From positions 372,001-436,000 of the forward strand of contig NZ_VFNC01000003.1 of NCBI RefSeq assembly GCF_006715395.1: a stretch of DNA of 64,000 nt, given 5' to 3'. Shown piece by piece: positions 1 through 7,653 of the stretch. The notes beneath the pieces were generated by a model. It did not search any database, was not told the DNA's origin, and worked only from the letters and a program-made list of their open reading frames with translations. Source of the stretch: Streptomyces sp. SLBN-31 (GTDB taxonomy: Bacteria > Actinomycetota > Actinomycetes > Streptomycetales > Streptomycetaceae). Both the position numbers and the translations under genes were made by a program. Every line of letters starts with the position of its first letter. Position 1 is the first letter of the stretch.

Positions 1-1
1 C

Positions 2-46
2 GACGTGCCGCACCGCCGTATCCACCACGAGTCGTTCGAGTTCTAG
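2..46 (+). CDS. 3' end of a probable ferredoxin-reductase-type oxidoreductase (partial)
   Basis: Only the last 14 codons are inside the window, ending in TAG at 44-46. The tail RRIHHESFEF resembles the C-terminus of flavin/NAD-dependent ferredoxin or ferric reductases, which often end in an R-I-x-x-E-x-F pattern. The next gene encodes an FMN-binding membrane protein 44 bases downstream, and in Streptomyces such proteins commonly follow a ferric-reductase-like membrane oxidoreductase. The assignment rests on ten residues and on context, so it is tentative. Confidence 0.45.
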   Translation, partial: DVPHRRIHHESFEF

Positions 47-90
47 GGCGGACCTGTGACACGTCGTACCGCTGACGCGCTGGAGCTGCC

Positions 91-690
91 GTGAGGAAGA
101 AGCATCCGTTCCGCCATGCCCTGCTGGCCACCGCCGGCGCCGTTTCCGGCATCGTGCTGCTGATCGCGCTGAAGCCGACCACCGACCCGGGACTCGCGCA
201 GGCGGCCACCCCCGCGCCCAAGCTCACGGCACAGGCCTCCGCGTCCCCCTCGGCGTCCGCGCACTCCGCGTCCGCTTCTCCCTCGCCGTCGCAGACGCCC
301 GGGAAGAAGCGCACCCCGTCGTCCTCCGCGCGGCCGTCGCACTCCACGTCGGCCGCCCCCACGCGGACCAGCAGCGCCCCCTTCGCCCCGAAGACCACCT
401 CGGCCGCACCCACGACCCGTACCGTCACCGGGGCCACGGCCCAGACCAAGTACGGGCCCGTCCAGGTGCGGATCACTCTCACCGGCAGCAGGATCACCTC
501 GGCGAGCGCGGTTCAGTACCCGGACGAGACCGCCCGCAGCAAGGACATCAACGCGACGGCCGTCCCCAAGCTCGACCAGGAGACGTTGCGGGCGCAGAGC
601 GCGCGGATCGACACCGTGTCCGGGGCGACGTACACCAGCACGGGCTACAGGCAGTCGCTGCAGAGCGCGTTGGACAAGGCCGGCGCCTGA
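91..690 (+). CDS. FMN-binding domain protein, membrane-anchored
   Basis: The 199-residue protein starts at GTG 91. It has a basic N-terminus, a hydrophobic segment at about residues 9-26 that can act as a signal anchor, and a Ser/Pro/Thr-rich low-complexity linker to about residue 110. A C-terminal FMN-binding domain follows. The motif SGATYTS near residues 177-183 carries the Thr (about T180) that ApbE-type enzymes flavinylate in this family. By family knowledge it would pass electrons outside the membrane, probably with the reductase whose end precedes it. No ApbE homologue is inside the window; it may lie to the left. The domain call is firm and the redox partner is inferred. Confidence 0.8.
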   Translation: MRKKHPFRHALLATAGAVSGIVLLIALKPTTDPGLAQAATPAPKLTAQASASPSASAHSASASPSPSQTPGKKRTPSSSARPSHSTSAAPTRTSSAPFAPKTTSAAPTTRTVTGATAQTKYGPVQVRITLTGSRITSASAVQYPDETARSKDINATAVPKLDQETLRAQSARIDTVSGATYTSTGYRQSLQSALDKAGA

Positions 691-742
691 GCACGCGAAA
701 AGCAGGCGCTCCGCGTCCGCCCGCCCGGGTAGCGTCCGCCGC

Positions 743-1267
743 ATGATCCTCGAACGACTCGTGCCGACGGACGGCGCCCTCCCCGGAGAGCTCCTGACCG
801 AGCTGACCGCCCTGTACGCCTCCAACCGCGCGTTCCACGCGCTCAGCGGCGAGTTCCCGGACCCGGACGACATCCGTCCGGAGCAGGTGGCGACCGCACT
901 GGCCGACGACCTGGCGCACCCGGACGCCGAGGTCCTGCTCGCCCGCAGCGAGGGCCGGCTGGTCGGCATCGCCATCACCCTGGCCCACCACCCCGACCCG
1001 GCCGACCCGGACCCGTGGATCGGCCTGCTGATGGTGGACGCGACCCTGCACGGGAGGGGCCACGGACGGCAGTTCGCCACGCTCGTCGAGGACGGCTTCC
1101 GACGGGCCGGCCGCACCGCGGTCCGCCTCGCCGTCCTGGAGAACAACCCCAAGGCCCTCGCCTTCTGGACCACCCTCGGCTACGAGGTCATCGACCACCG
1201 CCCGGACCGCGACCTCGGCCGCCCGTGCGCGGTGCTGCGCAAGGAACTGACCAACCCGCCCGTGTGA
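743..1267 (+). CDS. GNAT-family N-acetyltransferase (AAC(3)-I-like)
   Basis: This is a 174-residue single-domain GNAT. The acetyl-CoA-binding signature appears as LHGRGHGRQFATLVEDG near residues 100-116, following the beta4 strand GLLMVD. The C-terminal part (LENNPKALAFWTTLGYE) matches the usual N-x-x-A-x-x-F-Y/W-x-x-x-G-F/Y pattern. The N-terminal half resembles the aminoglycoside 3-N-acetyltransferase subgroup (LYASNRAFHALSGEFPD), but that likeness does not prove drug acetylation. It is transcribed alone, with 52 bases after the FMN-binding gene and a 254-base gap after it. The substrate is unknown. Confidence 0.8.
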   Translation: MILERLVPTDGALPGELLTELTALYASNRAFHALSGEFPDPDDIRPEQVATALADDLAHPDAEVLLARSEGRLVGIAITLAHHPDPADPDPWIGLLMVDATLHGRGHGRQFATLVEDGFRRAGRTAVRLAVLENNPKALAFWTTLGYEVIDHRPDRDLGRPCAVLRKELTNPPV

Positions 1268-1521
1268 GCGCGCGTCCCCGGGGCGCCCAGGTGTGACATT
1301 TTCGCCGTCAACTGCGCTTGATCTAAGTGGAGTTCACACTGCCCACTCCGTCCGCATAGCGAACCTCGCGTCATGTCATTCGGACAAGAACACGTAAATT
1401 CTTGACGGCGGTCTGTCAAAAAGTTCGTTCAGGTGACAACCTCTCCTCGCTCGCCGCAACTCTGTGCCCCACCTGTGCCGCACCTGTGCCTCAGCCATGA
1501 GGCCGGCTCGAAGGAGACCGA

Positions 1522-3123
1522 GTGAGACAGCGTTCCCGTACGCTCCGCACCGCCGCCCTGATCGGCTCCGCCGCGATGGTCGTGCTCGCCCTGCAGAACG
1601 GCGCCGCCACCGCCGCGCCCGCGCACTCCAGCGGCGTCACCGCCCTCCCCCTCACCGCCTCGGCCCGCGCCACCGCGCTCCGGTCGGCGCAGGAGGCCGC
1701 CGGTTCGACCGCCCGTGAACTCGGGCTCGGCGCGCAGGAGAAGCTCGTCGTCCAGGACGTGGTGAAGGACGCGAACGGCACCGTCCACACCCGCTACCAG
1801 CGCACCTACGCCGGTCTGCCCGTCCTCGGCGGCGACCTGGTCACGCACGTGGCGAAGAACGGCACCCTCAAGGGCGTCACCAAGGCGACCAAGGCCCGGA
1901 TATCCGTGGCGTCGACCGACGCCTCCGTGTCCGCCGCCTCCGCCAGGAAGACCGCCCTCGCGGGCACCGGCTCCTCGCAGGCCACCACCCGCAAGGTGAT
2001 CTGGGCGGCCGGCGCCAAGCCCGTCCTCGCGTACGAGTCGGTCGTCAAGGGCCTCCAGGACGACGGCACCCCGAGCGAGCTGCACGTGATCACGGACGCT
2101 GCCACCGGGAAGAAGATCTTCGACTACCAGGCCGTCGACACCGGCACGGGCACGGCCATGTACAGCGGCACGGTACCCCTGGGCACCACCGCTTCCTCCT
2201 CCGGCGGCTACGACCTCGTCGACGGCGGACGCGGCGGGCACAAGACGTACGACCTGAACGGCGGCACGTCCGGCACCGGCACCCTCTTCCACGACGCCGA
2301 CGACACCTGGGGCGACGGCACCGCGGCCAACCGCCAGACCGCCGCCGTCGACGCCGCCTACGGCGCCGCCGTCACCTGGGACTTCTACAAGTCCGCCTTC
2401 AACCGCAACGGCATCGCGGGCGACGGCAAGGCCGCCTACTCCCGGGTCCACTACGGCAACGCGTACGTCAACGCCTTCTGGGACGACACCTGCTTCTGCA
2501 TGACGTACGGCGACGGCCAGGGCAACGTCAAGCCGCTGACCTCGCTCGACGTGGCCGGGCACGAGATGAGCCACGGGCTGACCGCGGCCACGGCGGGGCT
2601 GAAGTACAGCCGCGAGTCGGGCGGCCTGAACGAGGCCACCTCCGACATCTTCGGCACCTCGGTGGAGTTCTTCGCCAACAACTCCTCCGACCCCGGTGAC
2701 TACCTCATCGGCGAGAAGATCGACATCAACGGCAACGGCACCCCGCTGCGCTACATGGACAAGCCCAGCAAGGACGGCAAGTCCGCCGACTACTGGTCGC
2801 GCAACGTCGGCCGCCTCGACGTGCACTACTCCTCCGGCGTCGCGAACCACTTCTTCTACCTGCTGAGCGAGGGCAGCGGCGCGAAGACGATCAACGGGGT
2901 GTCCTACAACTCCCCGACGTACGACGGCTCGACGGTCACCGGCGTCGGCCGCGCCAAGGCCGACCAGATCTGGTACCGGGCCCTGAGCACGTACTTCACG
3001 TCCTCGACCGACTACGCGGGGGCCCGCGCCGGCACCCTGAAGGCGGCGAGCGACCTGTACGGCGCGGGCAGCGCGGAGTACAACGCGGTGGCGGCCGCCT
3101 GGAAGGCCGTCAACGTCAACTAG
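1522..3123 (+). CDS. Secreted M4 (thermolysin-type) neutral metalloprotease
   Basis: The GTG start at 1522 follows GGAGACCGA. The 533-residue preproenzyme has a Sec signal (about residues 1-32, ending in ATAAPA), an FTP/PepSY-type propeptide (roughly 40-200) that acts as chaperone-inhibitor, and a peptidase domain. The zinc site is visible: H347-E348-x-x-H351 in GHEMSHGLT and the third ligand E371 in GGLNEATSD. The C-terminal helical domain has the expected VHYSSGVANHFFY segment, which includes the general acid His. No extra C-terminal domain is present, so it is a minimal thermolysin-like enzyme. It would degrade extracellular protein during development or on nutrient limitation. It is convergent with the M1 peptidase gene. 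Confidence 0.93.
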   Translation: MRQRSRTLRTAALIGSAAMVVLALQNGAATAAPAHSSGVTALPLTASARATALRSAQEAAGSTARELGLGAQEKLVVQDVVKDANGTVHTRYQRTYAGLPVLGGDLVTHVAKNGTLKGVTKATKARISVASTDASVSAASARKTALAGTGSSQATTRKVIWAAGAKPVLAYESVVKGLQDDGTPSELHVITDAATGKKIFDYQAVDTGTGTAMYSGTVPLGTTASSSGGYDLVDGGRGGHKTYDLNGGTSGTGTLFHDADDTWGDGTAANRQTAAVDAAYGAAVTWDFYKSAFNRNGIAGDGKAAYSRVHYGNAYVNAFWDDTCFCMTYGDGQGNVKPLTSLDVAGHEMSHGLTAATAGLKYSRESGGLNEATSDIFGTSVEFFANNSSDPGDYLIGEKIDINGNGTPLRYMDKPSKDGKSADYWSRNVGRLDVHYSSGVANHFFYLLSEGSGAKTINGVSYNSPTYDGSTVTGVGRAKADQIWYRALSTYFTSSTDYAGARAGTLKAASDLYGAGSAEYNAVAAAWKAVNVN

Positions 3124-3160
3124 CCCGGCACATTCGGGCGTTGAGCGGGCCGGGTCGCCG

Positions 3161-4567
3161 TCACGGGTGGTCCGGCCTGCCCTTTCCGTACAGCCAGTCC
3201 TTCCAGATCGCGTCGAAGTCCTTGTCCGGGGCCTTCTTCTCGACGTAGGCCGTGAACTCGGCGGTGTCCGCGTTGCCGTGGCGGTGGGCGGCGGCCCAGC
3301 CCTGGACGATGTCGTAGAAGGTGTCGTCGCCAACGGTCCGGCGGATCTGCTGGAGGACCATCGCGCCGCGCACGTAGACCGGCGAGTCGGAGATGTGTGC
3401 GGCGCTGCTGGGTTCCGCCGGCGGGAAGGACCAGAGGTCGGGGTAGTCGTCCTCGCCGTGGGCGTAGAGTCGGTCGAAGGTCCGCTGGGCGGTGTCGCCG
3501 CCGTGGTCCTCGTCCCACAGCCATTCCGCGTACGTCGCGAAGCCCTCGTTGAGCCACATGTCCCGCCAGGTCCTCGGCGTGACGGAGTCGCCGTACCACT
3601 GGTGGGCGAGTTCGTGGACGAGCGTGCCGGTGTCGGGGGCGCCGTGGAAGACGGGCCGGTTCTGGGTCTCCAGGGCGTACTCGGCGTCATGCGGGCGGTC
3701 GACGATCGCGCCGGTGGAGGAAAAGGGGTACGGGCCGAAGTTGTACTCCTCCCACTCCATGATCTCGGGGAGCTTCGCCAGCACCTTGCGGGCCGACTTC
3801 GCCTCGGTCGGATCGACGGCGACGTACACCGGCAGGCGGTCCTCGCCGATGGTGGAGCGGGTGATGTCGTAGTGGCCGACGGCGACCGTGGCGACGTAGC
3901 TCGCCATCGGCTCGGCGGTGTGCCAGGTGTAGGTCGTGCGGTTCCCGCTGGTCCGCTCGCCGGTCAACTCGCCGTTGGAGACGGCCTGCAGGCCCTTCGG
4001 CACGGTGATCGCCATGTCGTACGTCGCCTTGTCGGAGGGGTGGTCGTTGCCGGGGAACCACGCCATGGACCCCGTCGGCTCACCGAGGGCGAGGGCGCCG
4101 TCGGCGGTGGGCAGCCAGCCCTCCTGGGAGCCGTCGGGGTCGGTGATGGTCTCCGGGGTGCCGGAGTAGCGGACGGTGACACGGAAGGTCTCGGCGGCGT
4201 CGATGTCGTCGTGGGGGCGGACGGTCAGTTCCTGGCCGGTGCGGTTGAAGCGGGCGCGTCGGCCCTCGACGGTGACGTCCTCGACGTCCAGGCCCTTGAG
4301 GTCGAGGTCGAAGGCGGAGAGGTCCTCGCCGGCGCGGGCGGTGAGGGTCGCGGTGCCGGTGAGGCGGCCGGCCCGGCTGCCCTTGCCGGGGGTGTAGGCG
4401 AGTTTCAGGTCGTAGTGATCGACGTCGTAGCCGCCGTTGCCCGCCTTCGGGAAGTACGGGTCGTGCACGCCCGAGCCGCCCGGGGTGCCGTGGACGCCGC
4501 CGGAGCAGGCGGTGAGGGCCAGCAGGAGGGTGACGGCGGCCGGGACGACGGGCGCGAAACGGGACAC
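3161..4567 (-). CDS. M1-family metallo-aminopeptidase, lipoprotein
   Basis: Translation probably starts at GTG 4567 (VSRFAPVV), after AGGA about 8 bases upstream. This gives 468 residues with a lipobox LLALTAC and the lipidated Cys at position 21. The gluzincin site is H318-E-L-A-H322 and the distal Glu is E341 in WLNEGFATYAEW. The exopeptidase substrate loop usually written GAMEN reads YALETQ here. At this length it lacks the long C-terminal superhelical domain of full M1 aminopeptidases, as in other secreted actinobacterial members. It would trim N-terminal residues outside the membrane, and it sits convergent to the M4 endoprotease, so the two could act in sequence on extracellular protein. 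Confidence 0.9.
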   Translation of the reverse strand: MSRFAPVVPAAVTLLLALTACSGGVHGTPGGSGVHDPYFPKAGNGGYDVDHYDLKLAYTPGKGSRAGRLTGTATLTARAGEDLSAFDLDLKGLDVEDVTVEGRRARFNRTGQELTVRPHDDIDAAETFRVTVRYSGTPETITDPDGSQEGWLPTADGALALGEPTGSMAWFPGNDHPSDKATYDMAITVPKGLQAVSNGELTGERTSGNRTTYTWHTAEPMASYVATVAVGHYDITRSTIGEDRLPVYVAVDPTEAKSARKVLAKLPEIMEWEEYNFGPYPFSSTGAIVDRPHDAEYALETQNRPVFHGAPDTGTLVHELAHQWYGDSVTPRTWRDMWLNEGFATYAEWLWDEDHGGDTAQRTFDRLYAHGEDDYPDLWSFPPAEPSSAAHISDSPVYVRGAMVLQQIRRTVGDDTFYDIVQGWAAAHRHGNADTAEFTAYVEKKAPDKDFDAIWKDWLYGKGRPDHP

Positions 4568-4605
4568 GTCCGAGATCCTATGCGGGGCGTGACACCATCT
4601 CGTAC

Positions 4606-5106
4606 GTGCTCGACATCGGTTACGCCCTCTCCAACCGCTTCCCGGATCCGCCCCAGACGGACTACCGGCGCGTGGACGTCCACGCCCTGCGCCACGACCT
4701 GTTCTGCGGCGACGTCTATCTCGCCGACACCAAGCAGGACCGGGAACTGTCCACAGCCTGGGGATGGGTGCCGGTGCTCGACTTCGCGTGGGCCCTGTGC
4801 GACATCGTGGAACGGCTGGACCGGGATCCGGCGGGCTCACGCGCCTCCCGGCCGCAGCACGCGGAGCTGGACTTCACCGAGTCCACCGACCGCATGCTCT
4901 TCGAGCGCCGCTTCGGCTGGGTGGACATCGAGGCCGACTGGATGCCGGCCGAGGAACCCCCGCTGACCTTCTCCCACGCCGAACTGCGCCGTGAGGCCCG
5001 CGACTTCCTGCACGACCTGCTCGCCGACCTGGTCGACCTGCACGAGGACCTCGGCGAGAACCCGGCGATCTGGAGTCTCCAGGCCCGCTTCCCGAGGGTC
5101 TCCTGA
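4606..5106 (+). CDS. Conserved hypothetical protein (Streptomyces)
   Basis: A 166-residue soluble, acidic protein starting at GTG 4606, 38 bases divergent from the M1 lipoprotein gene. It has no signal peptide or membrane segment. Features are a central WGWVPVLDFAWALCDIVERL stretch and an acidic, probably helical C-terminus (LLADLVDLHEDLGENPAIWSL). I recognise no catalytic motif; it resembles the DUF7878-type proteins common next to immunity-like genes in Streptomyces, but I cannot confirm that. The coding region is convincing from codon usage and from its clean fit between neighbours. Confidence 0.65.
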   Translation: MLDIGYALSNRFPDPPQTDYRRVDVHALRHDLFCGDVYLADTKQDRELSTAWGWVPVLDFAWALCDIVERLDRDPAGSRASRPQHAELDFTESTDRMLFERRFGWVDIEADWMPAEEPPLTFSHAELRREARDFLHDLLADLVDLHEDLGENPAIWSLQARFPRVS

Positions 5107-5128
5107 CGGCAAGGGCTTCGAAGATCTC

Positions 5129-5743
5129 CTAGCCGATCGCCAGCAGTTCCTCCGCCTTCGTCTCGTGCGGCAGGCCGCCGAGGGACAGGTAGTGGTACCC
5201 CGTGCTCAGCCGGCACGCGTTCAGGCCGAGGCAGAGCATCGCGTCGTAGTGCTGGGTGTTGGCGAACACGTACCGTCCGTCCTGGCCGTCGTCCGGGTCC
5301 AGGGGCGTGCCCCGCAGCACGGACTCCAGCGCCTCCCGGTCCACGGGGCCGAAGGCCAGCGGGACGAAGGCGTCGGGGTCGGCGCCGACCGGCTCGGGGA
5401 ACTCGAACACCCCCACCTCCACCGGGTTCCCGTCGACCGCCGGCTCGTCGAAGTACCCGGGACACGAGTCGTAGGCGTGCCTCAGCTCCCCGTCCGCGTA
5501 CAGATGCATGATCAGTACGTCCGAGTCGAAGACGTACGACCCCAGCGCCGGTGCCCCCAGCAGCCGGCTCAACGGCCCGGCGAGGTCCGGCGCGTCGGTC
5601 TCCGGGTCGGGGTAGACCGCGGTGTGACCGGGGCCGACCGGCAGCGCGAACCCCCGTATGCCCGTCCCGTCCGGCCCGCCGAGCAGCGGCACCACCTCGT
5701 CGCACGCCCGCGCCACGAGCACGTTCCCGTAGAAGCTCCCCAC
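5129..5743 (-). CDS. Conserved hypothetical protein
   Basis: A 204-residue soluble protein starting with ATG at 5743, 4 bases downstream of the stop codon of the pentapeptide-repeat gene, so the two are probably co-transcribed. Sequence features are GSFYGNVLVARACDEVV at the N-terminus and a central FDSDVLIMHLYADGELRHAYDSCP that looks like a beta-rich core. I recognise no family with certainty; related Streptomyces proteins are annotated only as hypothetical. A toxin-immunity-like fold is possible but unsupported. Confidence 0.65.
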   Translation of the reverse strand: MGSFYGNVLVARACDEVVPLLGGPDGTGIRGFALPVGPGHTAVYPDPETDAPDLAGPLSRLLGAPALGSYVFDSDVLIMHLYADGELRHAYDSCPGYFDEPAVDGNPVEVGVFEFPEPVGADPDAFVPLAFGPVDREALESVLRGTPLDPDDGQDGRYVFANTQHYDAMLCLGLNACRLSTGYHYLSLGGLPHETKAEELLAIG

Positions 5744-5747
5744 GTCG

Positions 5748-6485
5748 TCAGCCCTCCACCCGGATCCCCATCTGGGCCGCCAGCACCGGCGCCAGATCCA
5801 TCAGTTGGGACGGACTGATCACCGCCCCGGCCAATCTCTCCACCCCGGCCGAGATGTCCAGCTCGGCCGCCGCTCTCAGGTCGACGTCCTTCAGCTCCGC
5901 CCCGGTCAGGTCGGCGCCCTTGAGGACGCAGTCGACGAACTCCACCCGTTCCAGCCGGGCGCTCCCGAAGTCCGGCTCGACCAGGACACAACTCTCGAAG
6001 ACGACGTCCTTGAGCCGGGCCGCGCGCAGGTTCAGGTAGTCGATCTTGCCGCCCCGGACCAGCACCCGCTCCAGCACGGCGCCGTGCATCTGCACCCCGC
6101 CCAGTCGGGCGTCGACCAGCTCCACATCCCGCAGCGTCGACTCCGCGAGATCCGTGCCCACGCCCCGCAGCCCCGTCAGGACGGAGTCGAGTACGCGCGC
6201 GTGGTGCAGCCGCGTCTCGTCCACCGCGCACCCCGTCAGCGCGCAGTCCAGGAACCGGGCGCCCCCGCCGTCCTGACCGGCGAAGTCGGACTCCCGGAAC
6301 TGAAGACCATCGTAGTCCCCGTCCGGCTCCAACCCCCCGCCGTCGAAAGGCCGTAGCTCGTACAGCCGCAGCTCGGGCCGACGCGCCGCCTTCACCGCCG
6401 TACGCCGTGCACCCCCGAGGCCGCCACCGGAGCCACCCCCGGCGCCGCCGTCCCCACCCGTCCTGCCCGTCGCACGCCTCACCAT
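5748..6485 (-). CDS. Pentapeptide-repeat protein
   Basis: A 245-residue protein from ATG 6485. After a Gly-rich, basic N-terminus (to about residue 35) it carries repeated A(D/N)LxX-like units, for example FRESDFAGQDGGGARFLDCA and LKGADLTGAELKDVDLRA, which form a right-handed quadrilateral beta helix in this fold. Some members (MfpA/Qnr) protect DNA gyrase, but most have unknown roles and the repeats here are imperfect. The C-terminal SPSQLMDLAPVLAAQMGIRV is the usual tail of actinobacterial pentapeptide proteins, where it may mediate dimerisation. It is the first gene of a two-gene unit with the hypothetical gene downstream. Confidence 0.85.
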   Translation of the reverse strand: MVRRATGRTGGDGGAGGGSGGGLGGARRTAVKAARRPELRLYELRPFDGGGLEPDGDYDGLQFRESDFAGQDGGGARFLDCALTGCAVDETRLHHARVLDSVLTGLRGVGTDLAESTLRDVELVDARLGGVQMHGAVLERVLVRGGKIDYLNLRAARLKDVVFESCVLVEPDFGSARLERVEFVDCVLKGADLTGAELKDVDLRAAAELDISAGVERLAGAVISPSQLMDLAPVLAAQMGIRVEG

Positions 6486-6618
6486 GCCCCCATGCTGCAC
6501 CCCGCCACTGACAATCACCCTGCCGATAGCCCTGACCTGCGACGACACCCCGCATGTCACATTCCGGGCGCGGGAGGAGTCCTATGCATCGAGAACGCCT
6601 CGCCGGCGCACTCACCAC

Positions 6619-6649
6619 TTGACCTCAACCAATGTCGAGGTTGGAGAGT
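6619..6649 (+). promoter_or_regulatory. SoxR-type operator/promoter
   Basis: The stretch has a -35 like TTGACC (6619-6624), a 19-base spacer and a -10 like GAGAGT (6644-6649). The imperfect dyad ACCTCAA...TCGAGGT (6622-6641) fills the spacer. An over-long spacer with a CCTCAA/TTGAGG dyad is the hallmark of MerR-family SoxR promoters. The element is 36 bases upstream of the quinone oxidoreductase ATG. Known Streptomyces SoxR regulons contain oxidoreductases and efflux pumps, which is what follows here. Confidence 0.7.
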
Positions 6650-6684
6650 CGGATGCCTACGACGCCGCACACAGGGAGTCCGTC

Positions 6685-7653
6685 ATGCACGCCATCCGCC
6701 TGCACGCCTTCGGCCCGCCCGGGAACCTGACCCACGAGGAGATCGACGACCCGGTGCCGGGCCCCGGCCAGGTCCGGGTCGCCGTGGCGGCCGCGGGCGT
6801 CCACCTGCTCGACACCGCCCTGCGCGAGGGCGCTCAGGGCCCCCTGCCCGAACTGCCCGCCCTGCCCACCGTCCCCGGCCGCGAGGTCGCCGGTGTCGTG
6901 GAGTCCCTCGGGGAGGGCGTCGCCGGGCTGTGGCTGGGCAGGCGCGTGGTCGTCCACCTCGGTTTCGCGCCCGGGGGCTACGCGGAACTGGCCGTCGCGG
7001 ACGTCGACCGGGTGCACGAGATACCGCGGAACCTGGACTTCGCCGAGGCCGTCGCCATGATCGGGACGGGCCGTACGGCGATGGGGATCGTGCAGTTCGC
7101 CGAGTTCGGCCCGGACGCCGTCGTCGTGATCCCGGCGGCCGCCGGCGGCATCGGCACCCTGCTCGTGCAGTACGCGAAGCACACCGGCGCCCACGTCGTG
7201 GGCCTCGCGGGCGGACCGGAGAAGACGGCCCGCGTCCAGGCAGACGGCGCCGATCTCGCCGTCGACTACCGGGACCCGCAGTGGGCGGACAAGGTCCGCG
7301 CCCATCTCGGCGGCCGGCCCGCCACCCTCGTCCTCGACGGCGTCGGCGGCGAGGTCGCCCGGCAGGCCGTCGGCCTGCTCGGGCCCGGCGGCAGACACCT
7401 CGTCTTCGGCTGGTCCGCCGAGGGCATCCGCGACGGCTCGCCCTACCTGGTGGACGGCGTCTCCGAGCAGATCCTGGGCCCGGCGATGCTGCGCAAGGCC
7501 TCCCTGCAGACCCTCGAACTCCGCGCCCTCGCCGAGGCCGCCGCCGGCCGGCTCACCCCGGCCGTGACGCGCTTCCCGCTCGCCGAGGCGGCGGCCGCGC
7601 ACCACGCACTGCAATCACGCCGGACGATCGGAAAGGTGGTTCTGGAGCCATGA
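6685..7653 (+). CDS. Zinc-binding-dehydrogenase-family quinone oxidoreductase (MDR)
   Basis: The ATG at 6685 gives 322 residues. It has a GroES-like N-terminal domain (GPGQVRVAVAAAGVHLLD) and a Rossmann domain with the nucleotide motif AAAGGIGTLLVQYAK (about residues 152-166), followed by LVLDGVGG. The structural and catalytic zinc Cys/His clusters of alcohol dehydrogenases are absent, so it is of the NADPH:quinone reductase type. The last codons overlap the MFS start (ATGA), so the two genes are translationally coupled. With the SoxR-type promoter upstream, it probably reduces or detoxifies redox-active quinones such as the cell's own antibiotics. The substrate is inferred. Confidence 0.88.
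   Translation: MHAIRLHAFGPPGNLTHEEIDDPVPGPGQVRVAVAAAGVHLLDTALREGAQGPLPELPALPTVPGREVAGVVESLGEGVAGLWLGRRVVVHLGFAPGGYAELAVADVDRVHEIPRNLDFAEAVAMIGTGRTAMGIVQFAEFGPDAVVVIPAAAGGIGTLLVQYAKHTGAHVVGLAGGPEKTARVQADGADLAVDYRDPQWADKVRAHLGGRPATLVLDGVGGEVARQAVGLLGPGGRHLVFGWSAEGIRDGSPYLVDGVSEQILGPAMLRKASLQTLELRALAEAAAGRLTPAVTRFPLAEAAAAHHALQSRRTIGKVVLEP

Noticed and set aside
1429..3690. A 753-codon open frame on the minus strand opposite the M4 protease and M1 genes
   Set aside because: It is an antisense frame of high-GC coding DNA with an Arg/Thr/Pro-rich, low-complexity product; the plus-strand M4 gene has signal, propeptide and zinc motif.
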